NCBI RefSeq assembly: GCF_002104995.1
Contig: NW_024468283.1
Coordinates: 1-64,000, forward strand
From: Linderina pennispora
Lineage: Eukaryota > Kickxellomycota > Kickxellomycetes > Kickxellales > Kickxellaceae
Length of the DNA: 64,000 nucleotides
Direction of reading: 5' to 3'
Part shown: one piece after another, positions 53,177 to 63,519 of the stretch
Numbering within the stretch: the stretch's first letter is position 1
How the letters are laid out: every line of letters begins with the position of its first letter
Made by a program: the position numbers and the translations under genes
The notes under the pieces: model-generated
What the model was told of the DNA's origin: nothing
What the model saw: the letters and a program-made list of their open reading frames with translations, nothing else
Databases searched by the model: none

Positions 53177-55161
53177 ATGGTCGCCCCGACGATGCGGAAC
53201 CGATACATAATCTCCGACAACCCAAACACCAACGGAGCTGCGCCGTCGCTGTCGGATTCGGCTTACCATGCAAAACTTGGATACCGCAGTGTGGTCAACA
53301 CATACGAGTTTGTCAAGCCCTCGCCGCGGCGGCACCAGCAGCGCACCAGCTGGAACCACTGGTAGGTAGAGCCGTCTCCTCCTGATGTGCTCCAATGGGC
53401 TCTAAAGCGGGCCAGTGGGCGACCTCGGTGTGTCCTAATTTTAGTGCTGCTATAGCACATCACTGCGCTTCTTGTTTTACCTCGCCCCGCTCTATTGCAC
53501 GGTTCTTCTGGCAGGTTTACTGTGATGCCCAATATCCCGTCCAAACACTACCAACCGATTTTTTACTCAGAGACGCCGCCCGCTATTCTATTTGTTGCTT
53601 ATGTAGGCAGCTGCGTGACGTTGTCCTGTGCCCGGCAACAAAATCGGAGCTCTACTCGATCTACCGCTGCAATGTCGACAAGTATGATACCCGCAAGCAT
53701 CAGGTAAGTCGCTTTGCCGGCAGGCTTCCCACAGTACGCTGATCCGTGCCCATTGTGGATGGCCCGGTTTTAGCCAGGAGGGAGGGATGCATATGCATGC
53801 CAGTGCGATGCACCTCCTGCTGCCAAGAAGGCCGTGAGAGGCGGCATCGCGCGTTCCGCTTTGTCTATTTACTGTGTCGTGGATCAGGTGTGCTACGGCC
53901 AAGCAGGAACTGCGCTTTATTTTGCGCTTTAGTTGCTCCCTTGGTTGTCCTCCTGCCAACCACATGCACCACATCCCACCCGCCGTGGATTGCTCAAATG
54001 CGCCGCTCTCTTCTCTTGTAATTGTAGTCCACCCGCGTCCTCGGCGATCTGTCCTTTGATCCCGTGAGCATGGCTGTTGGCGGCGACTTTATCGTGGTCG
54101 GCGGGCAGCGAGCTGAGCTGGCCGTAGCGAGACTTAGCAACCCGGGCGAGACTATAAGCTTGACACACATGGGCGGCTCCATCAACAACTTTGTCGCTTT
54201 GGATCGCCAGCCGCGCGCCTTGCCCACCCGCCGCCGCCTGCGCGACTCTGCGGCATTTGTCGAGGACGGTGTGACCAACCTGAACATCATGAATAGCCAA
54301 GCCGCCCCGCCACGCGTGCTTGTCTGCAACAATGACAGATCAGTCAAGCTGCTGTCGCTGCCCGACCTGAGCCTGATCACGGAGCTGAAGTTCCCGGTCG
54401 CTGTCAACTACGGTAAGGACCTGCGCACCTGACTCCAGATTATTGCCACTTTATGCAGTAGCCACACACTAATCACTCTCACCATTGTAGCTGCGGTCAG
54501 TCCTGACGGGACAAAGATGTGTGTGGTTGGCGATTCAAACAGCGTGTTCCTGTTCAACAAGCGCGGCGACGACTTTGAAAAGATTGCGACCCTGACTGCC
54601 TCCAACGATGCATCGTTTTCGTGCGACTGGAGCCAAAGCTCCGAGCTATTTGCCGTTGGCAGTCAGGACGGGTTTGTCAACGTCTGGGATATCCGCTCAC
54701 AACAAAAGATGATTTCGCTCGAGACATACCAGCACGGAAGGTCCCGCGGTGCCTGTCGCAACGTAAAGTTCTCGCCCAGCGGCTCTGTTGATCTGCTGGC
54801 GTTCTCAGAGGTAAGTTTCCATGCGAGACAGCCGACCCTGTGACGCTTTTCTCCCCCAAACATGCACCCTGCACGCATTGTGACTCAGCTCCATTTGCTC
54901 TTGTAGCACACCAGCTTTGTCAACATTGTTGACACCCGCAGCTTCGAGAAGCGCCAGATTCTGCGTGTCGCTGCTGATTTGAGCGAATCGATGGACTCTG
55001 TGGACTCAACCGTGACCCTGCACCAGCAGGACCTGCAGATTACTGGGCTTCGCTTTGCGCCTGACAGCTCTGCGCTCTTTGTTGGACTCGAGGACTCGAT
55101 CCTGGAATATGCCGTCGACCGCATCGGCCGCTACAGCTTTCCAAGCAGTGCAGTAATCTGA
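53177..55161 (+). CDS. WD40-repeat protein with DUF2415-like C-terminus, five exons, one-base frameshift
   Basis: Exons: 53177-53361, 53515-53703, 54028-54412, 54491-54810, 54907-55161; introns 78-324 nt with GTAGGT or GTAAG donors and TAG/CAG acceptors. Exons 3-5 agree in phase. Exon 2 is one base out: it opens WFTVMPNIPSKHYQPIFYSE, but the later half only makes sense one frame away (LRDVVLCPATKSELYSIYRC), breaking near 53612. Repeats include VNYAAVSPDGTKMCVVGDSN, SCDWSQSSELFAVGSQDG and VNVWDIRSQQK. The stretch FSPSGSVDLLAFSEHTSFVN with DTRSFEKRQIL resembles DUF2415, found at the end of fungal WD40 proteins. Its function is not established. Confidence 0.72.
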
Positions 55162-55716
55162 GATGAACTACCCCACTGTTTGATATCCCAGCCACCATGA
55201 CCAGCCTGAGCTGCGTACGTCATCGCCACATGCATTTCCAATTACCCGGTGGGTATTAGGATTGCCACTCATAGCACATCCTACACCCTGCCACATTCAA
55301 CTTATACTATTTAGCATATTGGACTTTTTGTCTTTCTGTCTGTTTATTTTAATACCCTGCAAGCTCAATTTATCTTTTCTGTTCATTGTAATTTTTCAAA
55401 ATCTAAAAATAATATACACTGTCATCATTTGGAGATGTGTAGCATTTTGTCCATCCTCGGAACACCCCCATATCAGTAGGGATATGCAAGGAGAGTGCAG
55501 TTTAATTGGTTCTGGTCTATGTCTACGATAGCGCGTATGTGGCAAGAGTAGAAATAACCGCCAAATATTCAGGTATGATGATAATCATATTGACTTGGTA
55601 ACTTTAATACGGAATCCCACTGTTCAAACATAAACCACTGCCGATGCCACTGCTATCAGCCTTTACAGCAGAATAATATGCCGCTTCGCCCTCTGGTGCA
55701 ACGCTATACACGCATT
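55162..55716. other. intergenic, AT-rich
   Basis: No supported gene. AT-rich sequence with T runs, probably 3' flanks of the two converging genes. Confidence 0.4.
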
Positions 55717-57252
55717 TTATACGTTCGAGTACGATATGGTCAGACTTGCAGGTATCACAGTGTTGTTTGACGACACCACGACCTGGAGCACTGGCTTGTC
55801 GTTTACAGTGACTGTTTTCATCATGGTAAGCACGCTGGCAGCGGGGGTGACCTGTGTCGGGTACCTATGATTCATCGATAGCGACGCACTGGCTAGCACA
55901 CTCTTGATATCCGGACGGTTCGTGATGAATGGTTTGACTGTGGACTCGTACCCGCCAAGTGTCGACAGTTCATGTTCATACTGCTTATCTCCCTGCCCTC
56001 CAATATCTAGCGGCCCTTTGCTGATCGCGCGCTTGTCATCAAACAGCGGTGTGCCGAGCGGAACCGTGGCTGGTGCCATAAATGAACCTGTATTTGTAGA
56101 CGCCAGAATGTCCAGACCCTGAGCTTCTGGCCCTGATGCAGGCGTCGTTCTGTGCGGGGGGCTAAGGGAGGGCGGGATGTAGTCCTCGGAGGCACTGCTA
56201 TCGCTAGTCTGTGTGCTGTGTGTTGAGCCAAATGTAAACGATGGGAATGCCTTCTCCTGTGTGTACTGGCTAATGTCAGCGGACTCGCTAATAATGGTCA
56301 GCCCGACATTCGTTCCATAGATAGGCTTTTCGTTACCATTAGAGGCTGCAATGCGCGCACCGCCTCCACGCGTCTGTATTCCATGGCCATATGTGTAGTC
56401 TGCTTCTGTGTCCTCCTCGGTAATGAATTGAGTCGCGTACACAACGTGTGTAGTGGTCGAAGTGTCTTCAGAAACAAGCAAAACGACTGTGCCAGAGTCA
56501 GAATCAGAGTTAGCTGTTTCCTCAGCGTCGTTGGACTGCTCCTCGACCGAACTGTCAGACTCAGTAGATTCCTCGGTGGTCGACTCATCCTCAACTCGCT
56601 TTTTGGGCTTTTCGACCTCGCCAACATTGACGAATGGGCGCTTCTCAAACATGATCGCCAAGTCGTCTTTCTTCGCAAACTCCTTGGGTGCCAGTGTCGG
56701 CATTCCAGGTACATTCACAACCAGCAGTTCACGGCCAGTAAATGTCTCTTCGGTACCATAGTTCTCAACGCGCACATCGGCACAGTTCATGAAGAACGAG
56801 CGATCAGACAGCGCCTCAATCCAAGTCCACGCGAATATCGCCCTTTTTGCCCTGGGCAACGTCTCGGGGATGGGCACATCATAGCCGCCATTAATTGTGT
56901 CTAGTAAACAGTTATCTTGCTTGTCCCAGAGCACACCAAACGTGGTGCCGTTGTCGTACGAAATGGCAAACTGGCAATCACCACCCTGCCGCGTCGCCGT
57001 ACCGTCAAAAAACACCTTAAAGTTATGGCCGGCTATCAAGGTTCCTTGCACAGGGCCCTCAGGGAACTTACGGCATGGATAGCCGACAACGCTGTTCAGA
57101 GGCGTCTTCATGTTGTAGTCAACGTCATCGCTGTCCATGTAGTACTTGCTGAACTTGGAACGCCGCGGTGCAGGCTCGCGCATTTCAACCTGCGCAAGAC
57201 TAGTACCCACAAGTAGTGAGAGCGGCAAGAGATAACACAAATAGGACTTCAT
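55717..57252 (-). CDS. secreted LPMO-like fold protein with Ser/Thr/Asp-rich tail
   Basis: 511 residues. A signal peptide MKSYLCYLLPLSLLVGTSLA is followed by QVEMREPAPRRSKF. The domain has CRKFPEGPVQ, GGDCQFAISYDNGTTFGVLW, and AIFAWTWIEALSDRSFFMNCADV, which recalls AA11/AA10 lytic polysaccharide monooxygenases (FAWTWfN...MNCA). However, the mature N-terminus shows Gln where those enzymes have the copper-binding histidine, so oxidative activity is doubtful. The C-terminal half is acidic and Ser/Thr-rich (ESTTEESTESDSSVEEQS), ending without an obvious GPI signal. The start at 57252 is the signal-peptide ATG; the open frame extends to 57501 with unlikely sequence. It may be a cell-wall or carbohydrate-binding protein. 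Confidence 0.5.
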   Translation of the reverse strand: MKSYLCYLLPLSLLVGTSLAQVEMREPAPRRSKFSKYYMDSDDVDYNMKTPLNSVVGYPCRKFPEGPVQGTLIAGHNFKVFFDGTATRQGGDCQFAISYDNGTTFGVLWDKQDNCLLDTINGGYDVPIPETLPRAKRAIFAWTWIEALSDRSFFMNCADVRVENYGTEETFTGRELLVVNVPGMPTLAPKEFAKKDDLAIMFEKRPFVNVGEVEKPKKRVEDESTTEESTESDSSVEEQSNDAEETANSDSDSGTVVLLVSEDTSTTTHVVYATQFITEEDTEADYTYGHGIQTRGGGARIAASNGNEKPIYGTNVGLTIISESADISQYTQEKAFPSFTFGSTHSTQTSDSSASEDYIPPSLSPPHRTTPASGPEAQGLDILASTNTGSFMAPATVPLGTPLFDDKRAISKGPLDIGGQGDKQYEHELSTLGGYESTVKPFITNRPDIKSVLASASLSMNHRYPTQVTPAASVLTMMKTVTVNDKPVLQVVVSSNNTVIPASLTISYSNV

Positions 57253-57661
57253 GGTTTTGAGAGGTTTTGATGATGAGTGCAGACGAGAGCAAAGGTGCGG
57301 GTGAGGGGGTTTAGAGTCGGATGGTGATGGTTGCCAGAGAGCTAGAAGGCTGCTTCCCCACTCTGCTTGGTATCTGGATAGAAGAGAATTTTCATTTGGT
57401 TTGGAATAGCTGTGACGGTAGGGGTTGCATTTTCGGATGTCATATCGAGAAATGTATGTGGAGATGGTAAATATGTCGAGAATGCTGCCCCCGGCTTCCA
57501 ACTGATCAAGAAATAGGCCAAAAATGTTTATTCAGTCAGCTATCACTTGGCACACAATGCATAAGTGTCGGAGAAATGCCTGCAGCAATAGAGGCAAACG
57601 CCCTGCCTTTGGCAATGGCTGGCCATGGTAATATCAATACCTTAACATTGGTTTCTACAGC
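57253..57661. other. divergent intergenic region
   Basis: 409 bp between the LPMO-like and fructosamine-kinase-family starts. It should hold both promoters. No clear TATA or gene inside. Confidence 0.35.
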
Positions 57662-58570
57662 ATGAGCAACGTACTGGAGTTGGACAAACTTAAATCGACG
57701 CTTACAGCCTTCCTGGCAGATAGTGCAGAGAGTGACAGTGGCCCGGTAGTCTCGCTACGGAGCATCGGTGGAGGCTGCATCAACGACGCTTTTGAAGCCA
57801 AAACGACTTCAGGCAGGAGCTACTTTGTCAAAGTCCACATGGCTGGTCCGAAAATGAGCAAGGCGCAGTGCCTAGCTATGTTCGCCGCCGAGCATAAGGG
57901 GCTGGCAGCTTTGAGGGCAACCGACACCTTCAAGGTTCCGGCTCCAATCGGAGTCGGTGGGATCTCCGACGGTGCTTTCCTTGTCACCGAATACGTACCT
58001 ATGCGGCCGCTTCGTAACCAACAGCGGATGGGCGAACAGCTAGCGCATTTGCATTTGGCAAAGGGGCCAAGCAGATTTGGATTTGAGGTCGACAACTTGA
58101 TTGGCAGCACACCCCAGCCCAATACGTGGAACGATGACTGGGTCGAGTTCCTCAGAATGCGCCTGGAGTTTCAGTTCTCGCTGGCAAGGTTCACAGGCGT
58201 TGTTGCTGCGCTTAGCAACGAGCTGCTCGCGAGGTTGCCTGAGTACTTCTCGGGAATCACCATCACCCCTGCGCTCATCCATGGTGACCTTTGGAGCGGA
58301 AACTGTGCTGCTGATGAGGCAGGCGAGCCTGTGATCTTCGATCCAGCTACAGTCTGGGGTCACAACGAGGCTGAGCTCGGCATCATGCGCATGTTCGGTG
58401 GGTTCGGTCCTGAGTGCTTTAATGCGTACCATGCGATCATTCCCAAGGCCCCGGGCTTTGACAAGCGAGTGCTGATATACGAGCTGTACCACACAGTGAA
58501 CCATTACAACCTGTTTGGGTCTGGATACCTGGACCAGTGTGAGCAGCTTCTTGAGCGCATCTTGGACTAG
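57662..58570 (+). CDS. fructosamine/ketosamine-3-kinase family protein
   Basis: 302 residues with APH/FN3K-type kinase fold. The N-lobe has GGGCINDAFEAKT and YFVKVHM (ATP lysine). The catalytic segment is LIHGDLWSGNCA, and FDPATVWGHNEAELGIMRMFGG follows, with the metal-binding Asp. The family phosphorylates glycated lysines so that the sugar detaches, a protein-repair step. Full length and intronless; ATG 57662. Converges on the GH17 gene 152 bp away. Confidence 0.88.
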   Translation: MSNVLELDKLKSTLTAFLADSAESDSGPVVSLRSIGGGCINDAFEAKTTSGRSYFVKVHMAGPKMSKAQCLAMFAAEHKGLAALRATDTFKVPAPIGVGGISDGAFLVTEYVPMRPLRNQQRMGEQLAHLHLAKGPSRFGFEVDNLIGSTPQPNTWNDDWVEFLRMRLEFQFSLARFTGVVAALSNELLARLPEYFSGITITPALIHGDLWSGNCAADEAGEPVIFDPATVWGHNEAELGIMRMFGGFGPECFNAYHAIIPKAPGFDKRVLIYELYHTVNHYNLFGSGYLDQCEQLLERILD

Positions 58571-58722
58571 TATATCTGTAGCACACTCCAACGCTATAAC
58601 TCTGCAACTCTGCATGCTCAGAATTGCCCATTTGTATGGTTGAGAAGCGCTTTTAATATCGAGAATCATAAAATAGGCTCTACTAGCGACCAGGCTATCT
58701 AAAGAGCGTGGGGCATGTATAT

Positions 58723-59892
58723 CTAGAAGAAGGCAGAGGCTGCCAGAGCAACAGCTGAGGCAAGAACACCAGCGGTCGAGTAGCCTGAGGTCAGCGACCA
58801 GGCACCGTTAGTGCTGGAAGAACCAGCGGCTGACGACGAGCCCTTGGAAACTGCCTTAGAAACTGCCTTAGAGGAGTGTCCGCCAGACTTGCTGTCGTAG
58901 CCGGCCTCGTCAGACTCGAGATCACTCTCTTCGGCAGAGACCGAGGCGTGGTGGCTGCCGGAAGCGGAAGCACTCTCCTCGGCGTCCTCCTTCGGGTTTG
59001 GCACGAAGCCCTTGCAGTCGTACATTGGCGAGTTGAACTTGGGAGTCTTGTCACCCTTGAGGATACCCCAGTGGGTCTCGACGTCGCTGGCGTTTGTCAC
59101 AGGCTTCCATGCCTCGTCGAAGGCGCTGAACCAGATGTAGTCGATCTTCTCCAGGTTGGCGCGGCAGATGAACTCGCGCATGTACCGTTGCTCGTTCTTG
59201 AGCGACGGAACCGCGGCATCGTAGTTGCCACCGTTATCGGGCCAGCCAGTCTCGCCAACAACAACCTTCTTCTTACCGGCGATCGCCTGGATGTCATAAA
59301 TGTGCTTAAACACCTTGTCCTGGGCGCCGTCAATGTCGGTGCCCTCCCAGAACGGGAAGGCGTGCACGTTGACGTAGTCGACAGCGTCAACCAGCGTCTT
59401 GTCATAGAATGGCCAGGTCTCTGACGACGTGACAGGGATGCTGCCCAGACCAATCTTGGTCAGCGCAGCCTTGGTATCGCGGACCTTGTCAGCAATCTGT
59501 GCCGAGGTCTGTTCCTTACGGTAGACAGCCTCGTTACCAACAATGACAGCTGTAACATGCTTCTTGAAGTCGAACACACCAGCCAGACGCAGGAGCTCGT
59601 TCCTATCGGTCTCATAGACAGTGTCATTCTTGTTGACCCACAGGCCGAGCTGAACCTTCCAGTCTGTGTTCTCCATAGCGCGCAGCACTGGCTCGCCCTG
59701 GTTGCAGTCGTGGACACTGTAGATGCGCACCTGGTCGGTGTACTTGCTCAGCACCTTCAGATCACCCTTGACAGTATCGACAGTCGGGCAGTCTCCGTTG
59801 GTGAGCTGTTTCGGGTTGTACGAAAGACCGGAAAACTGGTTGGCAGCTGCGGCAGAGATGGCAAGGGAGGCAAGAGTAAGCGAAAACTTCAT
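58723..59892 (-). CDS. GPI-anchored GH17 beta-1,3-glucanase / glucanosyltransferase
   Basis: 389 residues. A signal peptide (MKFSLTLASLAISAAAA) is followed by the GH17 barrel: FSGLSYNPKQ, acid/base Glu in VIVGNEAVYRKEQ, VNVHAFPFWEG, and nucleophile Glu in VVGETGWPDNGG, then YIWFSAFDEAWK. A Ser-rich, acidic linker (GSSSAAGSSSTNG) precedes a hydrophobic C-terminus (GVLASAVALAASAFF) consistent with a GPI attachment signal. It acts on cell-wall beta-glucan, at the membrane or wall. It ends 152 bp from the converging fructosamine-kinase gene. Confidence 0.92.
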   Translation of the reverse strand: MKFSLTLASLAISAAAANQFSGLSYNPKQLTNGDCPTVDTVKGDLKVLSKYTDQVRIYSVHDCNQGEPVLRAMENTDWKVQLGLWVNKNDTVYETDRNELLRLAGVFDFKKHVTAVIVGNEAVYRKEQTSAQIADKVRDTKAALTKIGLGSIPVTSSETWPFYDKTLVDAVDYVNVHAFPFWEGTDIDGAQDKVFKHIYDIQAIAGKKKVVVGETGWPDNGGNYDAAVPSLKNEQRYMREFICRANLEKIDYIWFSAFDEAWKPVTNASDVETHWGILKGDKTPKFNSPMYDCKGFVPNPKEDAEESASASGSHHASVSAEESDLESDEAGYDSKSGGHSSKAVSKAVSKGSSSAAGSSSTNGAWSLTSGYSTAGVLASAVALAASAFF

Positions 59893-62173
59893 TGTGGTCG
59901 TGTTGAGATATCTGATAATGATGGTGGTGTTATGAAAAAGGAGAGGGTAAGCGCGAAGAGTACGAGGAGCCGAAGAGTATGAGGGAGGGAAAGAGTATTC
60001 GAATGTGGTCGTTTATGCCCAGCAAAATAACCAAGAGGAGGGAATAGAGATGCAAAAGCAGAGGAGTTGGGTGGAATTGAAAGCAAAGGAAGACGGCCGT
60101 CATTACAAAAACAATTTCCGGAAGTATCAATCCAATGGTTTCTATTTTAGGAATCGGTCCAGCGCGACCATGAGGTAGCGAGCTGCAAATCGCGCTACTG
60201 CAGAACAGACTCGGCCGAGTCGCGGATCGCCAGTAGCATCAATGCGAGCATGGCATACAATGTGCTGTTGTTTTGAATAAGGTGAATGTGAGTCCCAAGC
60301 CATTGATGCAGGCCCGATCACCCTGGACCCGCAGCCATGCGACAGCACAAAGCACAATAAACACCGCCTTTGCAAGATCATCGCCTCTCCGCTCACTGCA
60401 TGCAATATTTGGACCTAGGCGCATTGCTTTGACTGACCAGCTGTTCTCAAATTCATAGAATGCATCGTAGTTGTCCCTCGAACTGTTTTGACTAGTAGCT
60501 ATGATAGGGTTGTTGACGATCCAGGATATGGCAAACAGGTATTTGACGAGCACCGCATTTAAAAACCGATCCATGCGTGCAATTGCGAGCCTGATTGAGC
60601 CCGGGTGGTGAGTCTGTTGGTGCAGCCCACGACATCCATTCCTCACCAAAACCGAGACTCGGAAAGCAAAGAAGCCTACTGCTCTCTATGGTAATAGATC
60701 CAAGTGCTGCGGGAGTATATTCAGGCAAGTCTTGATTCTACTGCCAGATGCATTCTGCAGCATGGCTAATGGCTCAGTCAAACGTGTCGATTTCAGGAAG
60801 ATTGGATACTCTGCGCCCAAGACCAATTGCAATCCTTGATGAGCCCTCAGTAGCCAGCTGCTTCGGTGCCACAGCATGCTTTTCCATCTCCAGAGATGCT
60901 CGATCAAAGTTGGAGAGTCGGACTGCTGGTTCAAGGCCTGACCTGACACCGCAGCTTCCGAGTGGCCATGCAAACTATTCGCATGCAGCACAAAAGAAGC
61001 AGTTGGTAGCGATCACCTGGCGAGCTGTAGGATAGATTGCAACATACGATATCGGACCGAGGTCCACTGGAAACATGAGCTGCAAACCAAAGTGAGATCT
61101 GCTTAAGGGGCTCAGCCTACAGCATGCGGCAAGGGCGGCCCGTTTAATACGGAGGAGTGCATAATAAGTAGGACCACTCTGTTGATATGACTCTGGTGTT
61201 GCTGCTTGTGTACGTGTCCGCTTGTGCGATGCTACCCATCTCTGACAGCAGGAAATCCTTGACAGGCAGATTGTGCATTCTTGATATATGACTACTGTGT
61301 CTGAGTACCTGGTCGTTGGTGAAGACTTGGAGCTTATTGGTTTTGTGGAATGTGGTGTTAACTACTCACCACCATGTGTTGGTGCCACTATCCCTAAAAA
61401 CAATTATGCTGAACAAGGCAGCCTTGCATACGCCAACTCCTATTGCAATTCGACATATAGCTAGACTCTGACAGTGCTGGGGCTTTGAAGAACACTTTGC
61501 TGTCCATGCCAGCAGGAACGGACAACAGCTTGTCTGGGTATTTAGGAAGCATTACAAAGGCCCCTCAAGTCTTCCCATGAGCCACTATCCACTCTGCGGC
61601 CAATCCTGAGTACTCGGGTCGTGATGCAATGTAGAGGGAATTGATTTCTAGAGTGCCACCGACCTCGGAATAAGTCCTACCGTAATCCATCTCACAAGAT
61701 CTTGAGGAAAGCTTGCGCATTTACAAATATCTGGCTGCGGAATGCTTTGGAGGTGTTGTGAATTACACTCTGTTTTCTACTGAAAATGACTCAGCCTTAC
61801 AGCATACCCAAAAGCAAGGAAAAATCAATTGCCTAGTTGAGTACTAGGGTATTGGGAAGGTTCCAAGGCTTCCTTCGATCCACTCACAGACCGTCAATGA
61901 CTTGTCAACTAGAGCTCTATCAAATATTCATGCAGCACTCTATAGTTAGGACTGAAGACCTCGAACACCCCCACACCTGTCATACTGGATGTGGTGAGTT
62001 TGTGGTTGGTGGCTTGCTCCGTACCGCAGGTTTTCTTGGTGGCAGTGATTGGACCAGACTCCCAACCAAACCGGAATTAGATTTTTTAGATTCCTGCGGC
62101 TGGAGATTTTCTTTTTCTCCTCTTGAGCCTCTCAATACGCCTTGAATTCTCTCTCTATTTATTGGACTAAACC
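59893..62173. other. gene-poor interval with coding remnants
   Basis: About 2.3 kb. The GH17 leader occupies the first part. On the minus strand between about 60142 and 60991 several adjacent open pieces look coding-like (SITIESSRLLCFPSLGFG, and DNYDAFYEFENSWSVKAMRL), but are broken by stops and frame changes. A plus-strand stretch near 61289-61460 (MTTVSEYLVVGEDLELIGF) ends in stops. I cannot assign families. The right 60 bp are the DUS2 leader. Confidence 0.35.
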
Positions 62174-63313
62174 ATGGTTGACGACGACACGCGGAAGGCA
62201 TGGAGGGACCGGTACCGGAACGGCAATTTCCTGGCCCCAATGGTGCGCCTTGGAACACTGCCCATGCGGCTGCTCTGTCTGGAGTACGGTGCCGACCTAG
62301 TGTGGTCGCCTGAGATCGTGGATCAGAGCGTTGCTGATACAGAGCGGGTGGTTGACGAGCAAACAGGCGTAGTCAGGTACATCAAGAACAACCGCGATGT
62401 GTTCACAACGCACCCGAACGAGAAGGACAAGTTGATTTTCCAGCTGGGCTCTGCTGCGCCAGAGTCGGCACTGGCGGCAGCGAAGAAGGTCATGCAGGAC
62501 GTGTCCGGATTCGATCTGAACTGCGGGTGTCCCAAGCAATTCTCGCTCCAGGGAGGCATGGGTGCAGCGCTGATGGCCGACCCGGACCGGCTGTGCTCGA
62601 TCCTAGACATCCTCGTCAAGAACATTGACCTGCCCATCACGTGCAAGATCCGTGTGTTTGACGACGAGGAAAAGACGCTGGCGCTGGTGAAGCGAGTCGT
62701 GGCTACAGGAATTTCAGCGTTGACGGTGCATTGTCGTACCAAGGACATGCGGCCGCGCGAGCCAGCAATGTGGAAGCGGCTGGATGCGATTGTAAAGGCT
62801 GTCCCCGACATTCCGGTGATCTTGAACGGTGATGTTTTTAATTACGAGGACTTTGACCGCGCACGCAGAGAGACAGGTGCGGCCAGCGCAATGTCAGCAC
62901 GGGGCGTGGTGGAGAATGCATCGGTTTTCCGCAGTGCAGGCAAGTTGCCGGCGATCGAGGTCGCGCACGCATACATCGAAAACTGCGTGCGGATGGCCAA
63001 CAACTACACAAACACCAAGTACTCAATCATGCAGATGTACACCGACACCAAGTCCCAGGTGTTTGTGGACATGCGCAGCGCAAAATGCTACCGCGACCTG
63101 TGTGCGGCACTTGGGCTCAGCGAGCTGTATGAGAATGTTGGCACAAAGGTACTGACAGAGCGGCTCGATCTAAACATGAACAAAAACTTGAGGGGCAAGC
63201 CGGCGACTCCCAGTGGCAAGAACAAGCGTGCTGCCCAGGAGGCCCGGGGAAAGGCACCGGGAGCAGACAATGTCCAGGTGGACCAGATCCAGGCCAAGCG
63301 CATCAAAACATGA
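62174..63313 (+). CDS. DUS2: tRNA-dihydrouridine synthase 2
   Basis: FMN-dependent reductase that makes dihydrouridine at tRNA position 20 (yeast Smm1). 379 residues. FLAPMVRLGTLPMRLLCLEYGAD is the FMN-binding start of the Dus2 class; FQLGSA, DLNCGCPKQFSLQGGMGAAL contains the catalytic cysteine; CKIRVFDD, LTVHCRTKDMRPREPA and VILNGDVFNYEDF follow. A lysine-rich tail (NLRGKPATPSGKNKRAAQ) ends KRIKT. I do not see a double-stranded RNA-binding domain as in animal DUS2. ATG 62174, intact frame. Confidence 0.93.
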   Translation: MVDDDTRKAWRDRYRNGNFLAPMVRLGTLPMRLLCLEYGADLVWSPEIVDQSVADTERVVDEQTGVVRYIKNNRDVFTTHPNEKDKLIFQLGSAAPESALAAAKKVMQDVSGFDLNCGCPKQFSLQGGMGAALMADPDRLCSILDILVKNIDLPITCKIRVFDDEEKTLALVKRVVATGISALTVHCRTKDMRPREPAMWKRLDAIVKAVPDIPVILNGDVFNYEDFDRARRETGAASAMSARGVVENASVFRSAGKLPAIEVAHAYIENCVRMANNYTNTKYSIMQMYTDTKSQVFVDMRSAKCYRDLCAALGLSELYENVGTKVLTERLDLNMNKNLRGKPATPSGKNKRAAQEARGKAPGADNVQVDQIQAKRIKT

Positions 63314-63519
63314 GCAGCCTAGCGTGGACGCAATATCCTGCAGGCGCAATTTCTTTCAACGCGTGGTCTGACCTCACCCGCCTTTTTCCTGCTGGCTCCA
63401 TTCTTGCTTTTCCTTTCCTCTGAAGCACACCGTCTAACCTCCCCTATACTTTTAGAGACTGTTTGAAATTTCACCCATTTTTCTCACTTGCTCTCGCTAT
63501 TTGAAATTATACTTTGTGA

